Position numbers and translations under genes: made by a program
The notes under the pieces: generated by a model
Seen by the model: only the letters and a program-made list of their open reading frames with translations
The model's database searches: none
Told to the model about the DNA's origin: nothing
Shown here: in pieces, positions 1 to 6,954 of the stretch
Layout of the letters: each line of letters starts with the position of its first letter
Position numbering within the stretch: position 1 is the first letter of the stretch
Origin: CBFFRJ01 sp051486985
Lineage (GTDB): Bacteria; Pseudomonadota; Gammaproteobacteria; Enterobacterales; Enterobacteriaceae
Direction of reading: 5' to 3'
Assembly (NCBI RefSeq): GCF_051486985.1
Contig: NZ_JAHVDV010000009.1
Coordinates: 1-64,000, forward strand
Length of the DNA stretch: 64,000 nucleotides

Positions 1-909
1 GTCAGCGTTTTCAGACGCCAGCAGCATGTTCTGGATATAACTGTTGTCCATGTCCAGTTCCAGCGCGGAGATTTCTTTGCGCTGTTCTGCAGTGACGTGG
101 TGAGTAAACTCATCGACGATGAACTGGGACAGAAGTAAATTGCGAAACGGCAATTGGGCAACCGGCCACTGCATAGCCTCTTCAACGTCGCTGCTAAAAT
201 CTTCCGAAGTACCGTCCTCAGACTTTGCACTTAGCCAGTCTTCAACCATCTGATTACGCGCCTCTGGTTCAGCCTGGATCCAGTCCGTCATGAATTCACA
301 AATAAGCACGGGGTCGTGGTCGGCATCCTGGGGGAAAACAGATTTAACCGCCTGCACCAGCTTCCACTCGGCATGCACTGACAAATCCGTAAACCCCGGT
401 GCTTCTGCTTTGGCCAGCAACAGGTTCTGCATGTAGAGGTTGCTTTCATCCATAGACAGTTCGCTGGCAGTCATTTGCTGCTCTTTGCTGATATGGGTAA
501 GGTATTTGTCGTTAAGAAGGTGAACAGCCAGGCGAACGGCACCAGAGCGGTTTCCAAGCAGTACTTCAGCGTTATCAGCCACGACGGTATCTTCAGAAGC
601 AGGGTGAAATTCATCTGCCGACGCCTTGCCGGCTTTCTGCTGCCATGTGCGGCCATCTTCGGCCAGTTCATATCGTTCGCACCAGGTGTAATCCACTGCG
701 CCTTCCTCAGGCAGGTCGTTAACTACCGGAAAATCGGTGCGGATCGGTTTTGCGTAATCTTTACCGCGGCCGGTTTCTTCAATGCCTGCTTCTTCAAGCG
801 CCACATCGAGCTGGAGATTGGCGCGCGCTGCACTTTTCGCAGTGAACCAAATCACTGCATCCTTCTTGCCAGACTTCTGACTGGCTTTAAGCAGATTGAA
901 AAATTCCAT
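1..909 (-). CDS. recE: RecE-type exodeoxyribonuclease VIII, N-terminal part (runs off left edge)
   Basis: An open frame of 303 codons with no stop runs off the left edge. It begins MEFFNLLKASQKSGKKDAV and contains FPVVNDLPEEG followed by DYTWCERYEL, which closely matches the N-terminal region of Rac RecE (FPVVNDLPAEG, DFTWSERYQL). RecE degrades one strand of duplex DNA 5' to 3' and works with the annealing protein RecT. The nuclease domain lies in the C-terminus, outside the window, so activity cannot be judged. An AGGA ribosome site precedes the ATG. A motif of about 30 residues (QN[LM]LLA preceded by acidic D/E residues) occurs twice in the visible part. This is the last visible gene of the PL operon. 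Confidence 0.85.
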   Translation of the reverse strand, partial: MEFFNLLKASQKSGKKDAVIWFTAKSAARANLQLDVALEEAGIEETGRGKDYAKPIRTDFPVVNDLPEEGAVDYTWCERYELAEDGRTWQQKAGKASADEFHPASEDTVVADNAEVLLGNRSGAVRLAVHLLNDKYLTHISKEQQMTASELSMDESNLYMQNLLLAKAEAPGFTDLSVHAEWKLVQAVKSVFPQDADHDPVLICEFMTDWIQAEPEARNQMVEDWLSAKSEDGTSEDFSSDVEEAMQWPVAQLPFRNLLLSQFIVDEFTHHVTAEQRKEISALELDMDNSYIQNMLLASENAD

Positions 910-1018
910 GTCAGATCCTCATTTTTGGATGTAAGATCCCCGAGCCATTGATAGCGCCCATTGGGTATTCATTGGTTTTGGTAATTTCCGGTGTACTTTG
1001 GTTGGTGGCACCGGACGT

Positions 1019-1043
1019 ACAGGCCCGCTTCGGCGGGTTTTTA
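1019..1043 (+). terminator. Hairpin with T-run read rightward, after the ydaE-like gene
   Basis: CCCGC-TTCG-GCGGG is followed by five Ts on the plus strand. It lies just beyond the 3' end of the leftward ydaE-like gene, where the T-run is on the wrong side for that gene. It would therefore stop rightward (antisense) transcription, or act only as a hairpin between ydaE and recE in the leftward mRNA. Confidence 0.4.
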
Positions 1044-1045
1044 CG

Positions 1046-1204
1046 TTATGGCTCGTTTGCCATCTGGTGATGCTCTGCGCACTGCTCAGAGCAATAATCG
1101 TGTTCTTTGCGCGCCAGCTGCGCGCCGTGGCGATAGAGCAGGGTGCTCTTCACTACCTCTTCAGGCTTCACTGGTTTGCTGCAATAACCGCATTTGATTT
1201 CCAC
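1046..1204 (-). CDS. Small zinc-binding phage protein (YdaE-like), 52 aa
   Basis: The start is GTG with an AAAGGAG ribosome site seven bases upstream. The product begins VEIKCGYCSKPV and ends QCAEHHQMANEP. The CGYC pair (residues 5-8) and the C-x3-C pair in DYCSEQCAEH (residues 38-42) form a plausible four-cysteine zinc site. Rac prophage YdaE is a similarly small zinc-binding protein in the same early leftward operon near recE, so this is probably its counterpart. Function unknown. It lies between the DUF1482 gene and recE. Confidence 0.7.
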   Translation of the reverse strand: MEIKCGYCSKPVKPEEVVKSTLLYRHGAQLARKEHDYCSEQCAEHHQMANEP

Positions 1205-1216
1205 AAATCACTCCTT

Positions 1217-1414
1217 TCACAAATTCGCGTTGTAACCAACTGGCTGTTCGCCAGCCCGGACAATGCGTTCGACTTCAAAGCACACTCCCGCAACCTTCTG
1301 CTCAACAGCAGCTGCTTCGCATGCCTGCTGACTTTCGTAGACGCCCAGAACCACATCCTGAAAATCACCGTTGGTCATGCCGATCGTCAGAACTAATGCG
1401 AACAAGGTACTCAT
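1217..1414 (-). CDS. DUF1482 family phage protein, 65 aa
   Basis: The protein begins MSTLFALVLTIGMTNGDFQ and has VVLGVYESQQACEAAA in the middle, with two cysteines spaced as in DUF1482 proteins common in Gifsy-type and lambdoid prophages. The hydrophobic N-terminus may be a short signal or membrane segment. Its ATG overlaps the stop of the upstream 94-aa gene (ATGA, 1411-1414), implying translational coupling. Molecular function is unknown. Confidence 0.7.
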   Translation of the reverse strand: MSTLFALVLTIGMTNGDFQDVVLGVYESQQACEAAAVEQKVAGVCFEVERIVRAGEQPVGYNANL

Positions 1415-1695
1415 GGTTTTGCTCCCGTTGCTTGGCCGTATTCCTGAACAGCCTGATGCCACATGTGTGCATCACCCAGGAAGCGGGCAATCACGATTTT
1501 GTTTTGAGCCGCACGGGCTTTGTTAAGGTCTATGGTGGAGCTTGAAGACATCAGTTCAAGCAGACCTGCGACACTCATTTGCTTGCGGTTCAGAACAACT
1601 GACTCGCGAGGGTGTTTGATTGATGTCAGACGCCAGAGCGAGCCATTGGCCAGCGGTGTGACTTTGTACTGCTCGTTGTTATGAGTTACTTCCAA
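1411..1695 (-). CDS. Hypothetical early phage protein, 94 aa (first gene of PL operon)
   Basis: Not recognised. It begins MEVTHNNEQYKVTPLANGSL, looks soluble, and has a helical C-terminal half ending EYGQATGAKP. It is the first gene downstream of PL, about 75 bases after the promoter, and overlaps the DUF1482 gene by four bases. The position matches N or kil-type genes of lambda, but the protein lacks the short arginine-rich N-terminus of an N antiterminator, so I do not assign that role. Confidence 0.6.
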   Translation of the reverse strand: MEVTHNNEQYKVTPLANGSLWRLTSIKHPRESVVLNRKQMSVAGLLELMSSSSTIDLNKARAAQNKIVIARFLGDAHMWHQAVQEYGQATGAKP

Positions 1696-2020
1696 CTCAT
1701 CCTCCCGGTCTTTCCCGGCGTCAGAACGTTAATGAAACCTGTGCGCGAAGCTGTTTCGTTGTGATGGACTGAATATACAAAACGTATCCAATCAATGCAA
1801 TACGAAATGTATACCAAAAGCGCGAAAATAGGTAACGCTTTGTATTATATAGGTATTTATTTATTGGTTAAGATGCTTGTGAGAACGTCATCTGCAGGAT
1901 GAGCATCGTAGATGCTGAAGGAATTAGGGTAAGGAAATTGATTTAGCTTAGATCAGCAAAAATCTAAATGGAGGGGGTAGAGATTGTGACGTGAAAGCCT
2001 GGCTATCCCAGGCCAAAATT
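1696..2020. other. Non-coding PL/OL region
   Basis: No gene is supported here. The stretch holds the leader of the leftward operon, the PL promoter and its two operator-like sites (1772-1812), and an AT-rich segment (1820-1900) with a half operator (TTTGTAT near 1839). The part from 1880 to 2000 shows nothing I can interpret. Confidence 0.6.
1772..1812 (-). promoter_or_regulatory. PL promoter with two repressor operators (OL)
   Basis: On the minus strand, -35 TTGCAT (1795-1800) and -10 TATATT (1772-1777) are separated by 17 bp. Operator-like sites ATACAAAACGTAT (1775-1787) and ATACGAAATGTAT (1800-1812) overlap the -10 and -35. The same hexamers and a closely related 13-bp motif occur at PR, so one repressor most likely controls both. 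It drives the operon toward recE. Confidence 0.75.
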
Positions 2021-2437
2021 TTATTGGCTAGCGAGCATCTCACGTGAAAAGGTCGCTTGTTTTTTAGATAGGTTCAAGAATTTTTGATCCATCGTATACA
2101 TATATGATGTTAAAAGACGTTGGGACAAATCCAATGACTTAGAAATGTTCTGAGCAAATTCAAGGCCTTTATCGCTTGGTTTGCCCTGCTGTGCTAGGTA
2201 GTTATTTGCGCTTCCAGCTTCCTCTTCAAGTCGATGCAATCTTTTAGATAACTCAAATAAGTTATTAGCCAAATTATTCGCTTCCTGAGAATTCTTTATC
2301 TTTTCAGCCTGCATTATCATTGCACGAAGATCGCCAGACATGGCTCTTAAGTCGTCGTCATAAGGCGAGACGGCGAAGACTAGTGAGGAGTTAAAAATAA
2401 ATAATAAAGCACAAAATTGCAAAGCTTTTGCAAGCAT
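2021..2437 (-). CDS. Secreted hypothetical protein beside the repressor, 138 aa (moron)
   Basis: The N-terminus MLAKALQFCALLFIFNSSLVFA is a clear signal peptide with a probable Ala-x-Ala-type cleavage. The rest is a charged, heptad-rich helical region (about residues 35-75, 'ELSKRLHRLEEEA') and a second helical part ending EMLASQ. No conserved enzyme motif is visible. The gene is AT-rich compared with its neighbours and lies between OL and cI, transcribed with cI. In lambdoid phages this slot carries lysogenic-conversion or superinfection-exclusion genes (rex, sieB). A periplasmic exclusion role is an inference only. Confidence 0.65.
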   Translation of the reverse strand: MLAKALQFCALLFIFNSSLVFAVSPYDDDLRAMSGDLRAMIMQAEKIKNSQEANNLANNLFELSKRLHRLEEEAGSANNYLAQQGKPSDKGLEFAQNISKSLDLSQRLLTSYMYTMDQKFLNLSKKQATFSREMLASQ

Positions 2438-2523
2438 GATTCATCCCTTTCAGTATTAATATTAGTTTATTGATTTTTCTAGGATTTCTAACATAAAGAC
2501 ATGATAAAAATCTATTATTCTAA

Positions 2524-3177
2524 TTATATAAGACGCAATTTAGTTTCTACCGCTACTCCAATGATTCGACAATTACCATTGATATGCACAATTGGCCATT
2601 GTGGGTTAAGTCCTTTTAAGTAGCGCAACCCACCATCGATCACCAATTTTTTGAAGGTTGCTTCGTTGGAATCGGAAAGTTTAGCGATAACTAAACTTCC
2701 ATTTACTGCTTCCCGGCCAGTATCGAAAAGGACGTAAGTACCTTCAGGAATACTTAAACCAGCGGGAGCGGTCATAGAGTCACCGTCAACGTAAAGCCAG
2801 AATGCCTCCCCCTGAATATGGACATCAGATTCTAGCCATAAATCAATGTCTTTTAGGGTGTAAGCTTCAATCGCTTCGCTCCATGCTCCGGCCTGCACGC
2901 TACTGAGCACTGGATATTTGTTTCCTGGCTTGTAAGGCCCAACGTAGGCAATGTCACCACCGAGGTTCTCATCAATGATTGAACCGTCAGCGCCAACAGA
3001 AAAAGATTTTTTACCTAAGAACCTCAGTATTTTTGCGATCTCCTGAATACTGGGTTCCCTTCTGGCGTTTAGCCAATGGCTAACGGCACCTTTGGTGATA
3101 CCAAGGTGCTCCGCTAATTGCTCTTGAGTGATGCCGTCCCTTTTCATGAGGGACTTAGCTAATTCGTACCATTTCAT
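2524..3177 (-). CDS. cI: CI-type repressor with S24 (LexA-like) autocleavage domain, 217 aa
   Basis: Maintains lysogeny by binding OL and OR. Residues 1-55 form a helix-turn-helix (GITQEQLAEHLGITKGAVSH). The C-terminal S24 domain has the Ala96-Gly97 cleavage site (SVQAGAW), the nucleophile Ser134 in DGDSM, and the general-base lysine at 176/177 in ATFKK, so it should self-cleave when RecA is activated. Two ATGs lie six bases apart (3183 and 3177). The downstream one is better spaced from the GGGG ribosome site. It is divergent from the Cro-like gene across the three-operator OR region. Confidence 0.92.
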   Translation of the reverse strand: MKWYELAKSLMKRDGITQEQLAEHLGITKGAVSHWLNARREPSIQEIAKILRFLGKKSFSVGADGSIIDENLGGDIAYVGPYKPGNKYPVLSSVQAGAWSEAIEAYTLKDIDLWLESDVHIQGEAFWLYVDGDSMTAPAGLSIPEGTYVLFDTGREAVNGSLVIAKLSDSNEATFKKLVIDGGLRYLKGLNPQWPIVHINGNCRIIGVAVETKLRLI

Positions 3178-3193
3178 AGTCATACCCCAAATG

Positions 3194-3269
3194 ATACAAG
3201 TTGTATATTTTTCTGCGAGACACAAAACGTATATTTTGTCTTGCATGATATGAATACAATTTGTATATT
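3194..3269 (+). promoter_or_regulatory. OR region and PR promoter
   Basis: Three 13-bp sites are visible: ATACAAGTTGTAT (3194-3206, perfect palindrome around G), ACACAAAACGTAT (3220-3232) and ATACAATTTGTAT (3254-3266). PR has -35 TTGCAT (3241-3246), a 17-bp spacer and -10 TATATT (3264-3269), so the third site overlaps its -10. The first site lies just upstream of the cI start, where a PRM operator would be expected. Centre spacings are 26 and 34 bp. Assignment to CI/Cro is inferred from position and repetition at OL. Confidence 0.8.
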
Positions 3270-3293
3270 AAGTTTGTCTCTTAAGGAGGACCA

Positions 3294-3503
3294 ATGAACA
3301 ACCTTCGAAACATACGCCAACGTGTTGGCTTAACACAGCGCCAGATGGCGAGTGAACTCGACCTGACAACAGGCGCGATTTGTCATTACGAAAATGGCAG
3401 ACGAAGCCTGAGCGTTGAGCAATGCAGAAAAATCGTTGCAGTGCTCAATCGGCATGGTGCCGCAGTGGGCATTGACGATGTTCTTCCACCAATAACTCTT
3501 TAA
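3294..3503 (+). CDS. cro: Cro/YdaS-like DNA-binding protein, 69 aa
   Basis: A small helix-turn-helix protein: NIRQRVGLTQRQMASELDL then TTGAICHYENGRRSLS is a typical XRE/Cro HTH. It is the first gene of the PR transcript with a strong AAGGAGGA ribosome site, divergent from cI. It should repress PRM and PR to favour lytic growth. Because a YdaT-like gene follows immediately, the pair resembles YdaS-YdaT of prophage CP-933P, where YdaS has been described as a Cro counterpart. Confidence 0.85.
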   Translation: MNNLRNIRQRVGLTQRQMASELDLTTGAICHYENGRRSLSVEQCRKIVAVLNRHGAAVGIDDVLPPITL

Positions 3504-3506
3504 TCA

Positions 3507-3524
3507 CCATATTCATGGTGAAAC
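3507..3524. repeat. Short perfect inverted repeat between cro and ydaT-like genes
   Basis: TCACCAT-ATTC-ATGGTGA. It has no T-run, so it is not an intrinsic terminator. It could be a protein site or an mRNA hairpin ahead of the next gene. Confidence 0.4.
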
Positions 3525-3540
3525 CACGAAAGGGAAAGCA

Positions 3541-4089
3541 ATGCAGACGCAATCACTTAGGTATCAAGAGAATAACGCCTTTAAACCTGAGGCAGTGATT
3601 TACCGAAATCAGGTAAAAGGCGAAAAAATACCGGGCCCGGCGGCTGTCCGTTCCGCCGTTCGCGCCTGGGCAGCTGACTGTCGCAGTCGTGAATTTGTGG
3701 CCGCACTGATAGCTGAAGAGTGGCATCGCGTTGGTGGTGAAGGGCTGGAAATACCGACTGAACCGGCCCGGCAGATGCAGAAGATTTTTCGCTGGCTGGA
3801 TGGCGAGACGGAGTACGCAGCTGAAAACGTCCGTTTACTGACACCGGCAATCATGGCCGTTCTCCCGCTGGAGTTCCGTACCCGCCTGGCGCCGCAGGAG
3901 GACACAATGTCGCGCATAGCGGCAGCAATGAAGGAGTGTGCGGAAGCAAAGCAGGCGGTGCTGCTGGGCGCACCTGAGCATCAAAAACTGAAGGAGGTGA
4001 GTGAGGGGATAGCAAGCCTGTTTCGGCTGATGCCGGATCAGGTTGGCCCACTGATGACAATCGTAACGTCGATGCTGGGGGCAGTATGA
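3541..4089 (+). CDS. ydaT: YdaT-like regulator (CII counterpart), 182 aa
   Basis: The middle of the protein (AALIAEEWHRVGGEG, QMQKIFRWLDGET, LTPAIMAVLPLEFRTRL, AAAMKECAEA) follows the YdaT pattern of E. coli Rac and CP-933P. YdaT was first catalogued as a toxin-type family and later described as a tetrameric CII analogue. The location directly after the Cro-like gene and before the O-type replication gene is exactly the cII slot. The N-terminal 30 residues (QTQSLRYQENNAFKPEA) are an extension I cannot place. Confidence 0.75.
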   Translation: MQTQSLRYQENNAFKPEAVIYRNQVKGEKIPGPAAVRSAVRAWAADCRSREFVAALIAEEWHRVGGEGLEIPTEPARQMQKIFRWLDGETEYAAENVRLLTPAIMAVLPLEFRTRLAPQEDTMSRIAAAMKECAEAKQAVLLGAPEHQKLKEVSEGIASLFRLMPDQVGPLMTIVTSMLGAV

Positions 4090-4190
4090 CAGGTTCAAAA
4101 ATGGCGAAAGCCGAGGTGCTCGAACACCAACGGCTTTCAGGTGCAAAAACTGTGCGTAATTGCGGAGAGCAGTATGTCAAACACCGCTGA
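4086..4190 (+). CDS. Possible 34-aa protein bridging ydaT and O
   Basis: The ATG overlaps the ydaT stop (ATGA) and the frame ends 17 bases inside the O-type gene, so it would couple translation across the gap. It encodes a basic peptide, MTGSKMAKAEVLEHQRL onward, ending GEQYVKHR. The same stretch holds a strong hairpin, so the reading frame may be incidental. Not recognised. Confidence 0.4.
   Translation: MTGSKMAKAEVLEHQRLSGAKTVRNCGEQYVKHR
4102..4138. repeat. Long imperfect hairpin upstream of O gene
   Basis: GAAAGCCG and CGGCTTTC flank an inner GGTG/CACC pair with a CTCGAA loop. It is likely an RNA hairpin in the PR transcript before the replication genes. No T-run follows, so it is not a simple terminator. 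Confidence 0.55.
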
Positions 4191-5151
4191 AATATTCAAA
4201 TTCCCTGCGCCTCTTCCGGCGCATCAGGAGAGTCGCATGGCCGATCTGGAAAAAGGCTATCTTCGCTTAGCCAATCAGATCCAGGACGCCTTGTGTATCG
4301 TCGAGCTGTCGGGGCGTGAGTTCCGTGTTCTGAATGCGATTGTCCGGCTGACGTATGGCTGGTCAAAAAAAACAGACCGGATCGCTAACAGCCTCATTGC
4401 GGATAAAACCACGCTGAAGGTAAAACACGTATCCGAAGCCGTGCTGAGTCTTGCCTATCGGAACATCATTACCCTGCGCCGTATCGGGCAAACAAGATAC
4501 ATAGGGATCAATACCAGCCTAGACAAATGGGCCTACATTAAGCCCAATTGCACAAAGTGTCCGGTTGAATTTCCGGTTGCTGAAGTATTTGCATTGGTTA
4601 TTACCATCCCCGAAGACAATATCTACATTCCTCGGAAACAGGGATGGTTATCCCTGAAAAAAGGGATGGTTATCCCTGAAAAAGGGGATGGGGAAAACCC
4701 ACCTCAAACCATCCCTGAAAACGGGGATAGTTATCCCCAAAAACAGGGAAAGGTATCCCCGGAAACAGGGAACACCAAAGACATTCTTCCAAAGACAAAT
4801 ATAAAAGATCTAACCCCCTTTAATCCCCCAAAGGGGAAAGTGAAGTTTGACCCACTGAGTATTCCAGTTCCTGAATGGCTGAATTCATCGTCCTGGGAGG
4901 AATGGGTGGCTTATCGCCAACAGTCTGGCAAAGCCATCAAAACCGAACTGACCGTCACCAAAGCTTTCAAGCTCCTGAAGGATTGCCTGGATGAAGGCTT
5001 TGACCCTGTCGAAGTCATTAACACCAGCATTGCAAACGGATATCAGGGCCTGTTCAAGCCAAAGTTCGGCTTCCAGAGTCGTAAAGCTGCCCGGGATGTG
5101 AACGAGATTTCGCAGCCTGGCAAAAATATTCCAGATGGTTTCAGGGGGTAA
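4174..5151 (+). CDS. O: Replication initiator, lambda O type, 325 aa
   Basis: The N-terminal domain (MSNTAEIFKFPAP, ADLEKGYLRLANQI, FRVLNAIVRLTYGWSKKTDRI) matches lambda O, which binds origin iterons and recruits the helicase loader. The central part is encoded by five iterons, giving a low-complexity GMVIPEKGD-type stretch (about residues 160-205). The C-terminal part (SSWEEWVAYRQQSGK, KAFKLLKDCLDEGFDP) is the partner-interacting region. I chose the ATG at 4174 because of the GGAG upstream and the O-like N-terminus. A DnaC-type loader follows three bases later. Confidence 0.88.
   Translation: MSNTAEIFKFPAPLPAHQESRMADLEKGYLRLANQIQDALCIVELSGREFRVLNAIVRLTYGWSKKTDRIANSLIADKTTLKVKHVSEAVLSLAYRNIITLRRIGQTRYIGINTSLDKWAYIKPNCTKCPVEFPVAEVFALVITIPEDNIYIPRKQGWLSLKKGMVIPEKGDGENPPQTIPENGDSYPQKQGKVSPETGNTKDILPKTNIKDLTPFNPPKGKVKFDPLSIPVPEWLNSSSWEEWVAYRQQSGKAIKTELTVTKAFKLLKDCLDEGFDPVEVINTSIANGYQGLFKPKFGFQSRKAARDVNEISQPGKNIPDGFRG
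4635..4772 (+). repeat. Phage replication origin: five 18-bp iterons inside O
   Basis: Five interrupted palindromes of the form ATCCCTGAAAAnrGGGAT start at 4650, 4672, 4711, 4733 and 4755, with a partial copy at 4635-4645. Adjacent copies are 22 bp apart (two helical turns), except one gap of 39. An A/T-rich segment follows (4775-4815). This is the arrangement of lambda ori, whose iterons lie in the O gene and are bound by O. Confidence 0.88.
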
Positions 5152-5153
5152 CG

Positions 5154-5906
5154 ATGAAAAACATGATCGGTACTGGTGGCGCGCTTGAGCGTCTGAAGCG
5201 AATCATCCCAGAAACTGTTACGCCGAAGTTCACCAGCGTAGCTGAGTGGCAGGCATGGCAGGAGGAGGAAGGTCGTAAGCGCTGCGATGAAATCAACAAA
5301 CTTAACCAGCGTAACCGGGCAGAAAAAATCTTCGGTCGTGCCGGCATCCAGGCGCTTCACCGCAGCTGCTCGTTTGCAAACTACAAGGTTTCCAGCCCTG
5401 AACAACGGCAGGCATTCAGCATGGCGAAAAGCTATGCGCAGAACTTTGGCGGCGGCGGGTTCGCCAGCTTCGTGTTCAGCGGCGCGCCAGGCACGGGCAA
5501 GAATCATCTTGCAGCGGCAATTGGCAATCACCTGCTGGCTGCTGGCCATTCTGTTCTGGTGGTGACTATTCCTGACCTGATGCTCCGCGTTCGCGAGTGC
5601 TACGACGATGGGCAGTCCGAATCGTCACTGCTCAATGACCTCTGCGGCGTAGACCTTCTGGTGCTTGATGAGGTCGGCATTCAGCGCGGCACCAGCGGCG
5701 AAAAGGTAATCATCAACCAGGTTATCGATCGCCGGCTGTCCTCCATGCGTCCCGTTGGCATCCTGACCAACCTGAACCACGGCGAGCTGGTTTCAACGCT
5801 GGGTGCTCGCGTCATGGACCGCCTGCAAATGGATGGCGGAATGTGGGTGAATTTTGACTGGGGAAGCTACCGCAAGAACGTTAGCCACCTGCGGCCAGTG
5901 AAGTGA
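5154..5906 (+). CDS. DnaC-family helicase loader, 250 aa
   Basis: An AAA+ ATPase that loads host DnaB at the O-bound origin. Walker A is GAPGTGKN (residues 110-117), the same Asn-ending form as E. coli DnaC, and Walker B is LLVLDEVG (near residue 170). A sensor region (RPVGILTNLN) and arginine-rich C-terminus follow. The N-terminal 75 residues would contact DnaB. It starts three bases after the O stop with an AGGGGG ribosome site. It replaces the P gene of lambda. Confidence 0.9.
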   Translation: MKNMIGTGGALERLKRIIPETVTPKFTSVAEWQAWQEEEGRKRCDEINKLNQRNRAEKIFGRAGIQALHRSCSFANYKVSSPEQRQAFSMAKSYAQNFGGGGFASFVFSGAPGTGKNHLAAAIGNHLLAAGHSVLVVTIPDLMLRVRECYDDGQSESSLLNDLCGVDLLVLDEVGIQRGTSGEKVIINQVIDRRLSSMRPVGILTNLNHGELVSTLGARVMDRLQMDGGMWVNFDWGSYRKNVSHLRPVK

Positions 5907-5920
5907 ATCGGGAGATAAAC

Positions 5921-6292
5921 ATGGCACATAAATACGCAACCAAAGAACTCCGCGAGCAGCTGATTCGCGAAATCATCGCCCTGGTCAAATCACGCGGTCG
6001 CCTGACAACCTCTGAGGCCGCCAAACATTTTGGCATTGAGCAGGAAACCATGCGGCGCCGCTTCCTTGACGCAGGGGCCACTGGCGAAGTAATCCGCTTT
6101 GAAAAATTCGGCCTGTTCCGCAACAAAAAAACGATAGCGGAATACAACATCTCCCGCGCACGCCGCCCGTATGGCCAACGACGTTTGAAGATTGAGGCGA
6201 TGCAGCGAAACGGTAATGGCATTTTCGATGAGTGCCGTCAGAACTGGCAGGGCTACCGCATCCACAAAATTTTCGGGAGTGCACGGGCATGA
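5921..6292 (+). CDS. Helix-turn-helix phage protein, 123 aa
   Basis: Residues about 20-60 (IIALVKSRGRLTTSEAAKHF then GIEQETMRRRFL) read as a winged-helix or HTH DNA-binding unit. The C-terminal half is basic and ends HKIFGSARA. The ATG at 5921 has GGAG eight bases upstream. It follows the loader in the replication operon and overlaps the next gene by four bases. Specific role unknown. Confidence 0.65.
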   Translation: MAHKYATKELREQLIREIIALVKSRGRLTTSEAAKHFGIEQETMRRRFLDAGATGEVIRFEKFGLFRNKKTIAEYNISRARRPYGQRRLKIEAMQRNGNGIFDECRQNWQGYRIHKIFGSARA

Positions 6293-6954
6293 AACAGAAA
6301 TTTATCGCGTGGTTTACCCAGAACAACAACGGCTATCCGCCAACTGTTAACGCTGCAGGTGAATTTGAGCGTGTAAAAACCCAGCACATGTGGGAAGCCT
6401 ACCAGGGTGGCATAGCAGAGCAAGCCGAACAGGTCCGCCTGCTGACTGAGCAGCGCGACGCGGTGGTGGCGGAGATGGAAGCCCTGAAATCTGGTGATGC
6501 GTTTTTCTCATATGGTTCAGAGCACGGATTTGAATGGCACAAAACAGCCAAAGAAGCCGCAGAAAACGCAGAGGCAGCAATTGATGACTATCGCGGTGAT
6601 GCTTGCGATGGGTGGTCGGAAGAAGTTACCAGTATTTGCTGGGGTGTAATCATGCAAACATCTTCGAAGGTTGGCGAACGCCCACGTAATGAAGATGATA
6701 GATGCGACCCTTCTATTGATACGGTTTGCGATTACGCTCTTCTACCCAATATCGAAACCCCCGCTACCGACGCCGCAATCGCAGCCCTTCGAGCAGAAGG
6801 GGTAGAGATGTTTGCCGCCGAAATGTCTGCCCAGCATCAAAAATTACAGTCTGGAGGGTATTTCGACAGGCAGGTTGTTATCTACGCCAAGTTGTCTGAA
6901 CTTGCGTCTTCATTCGCCCGCCAGCTTCGCGAGAGCAAAGGAGCGCAGGGATGA
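6289..6954 (+). CDS. Hypothetical Ea22-like phage protein, 221 aa
   Basis: The start ATG overlaps the preceding stop (ATGA). The N-terminus MKQKFIAWFTQNNNGYPPT is followed by a glutamate-rich coiled coil (QAEQVRLLTEQRDAVVAEME) and a C-terminal helix region with ATDAAIAALRAEGVEMFA, a signature I associate with Ea22-type accessory proteins of lambdoid phages. These are often mosaic and have no defined activity. The gene overlaps dam by four bases. Confidence 0.6.
   Translation: MKQKFIAWFTQNNNGYPPTVNAAGEFERVKTQHMWEAYQGGIAEQAEQVRLLTEQRDAVVAEMEALKSGDAFFSYGSEHGFEWHKTAKEAAENAEAAIDDYRGDACDGWSEEVTSICWGVIMQTSSKVGERPRNEDDRCDPSIDTVCDYALLPNIETPATDAAIAALRAEGVEMFAAEMSAQHQKLQSGGYFDRQVVIYAKLSELASSFARQLRESKGAQG

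Noticed and set aside
475..951. 158-codon plus-strand frame at the left end
   Set aside because: It is antisense to the RecE-like gene, whose sequence is clearly recognisable on the minus strand.
1411..1695. N antiterminator
   Set aside because: First gene after PL, but longer and without the arginine-rich N-terminal motif.
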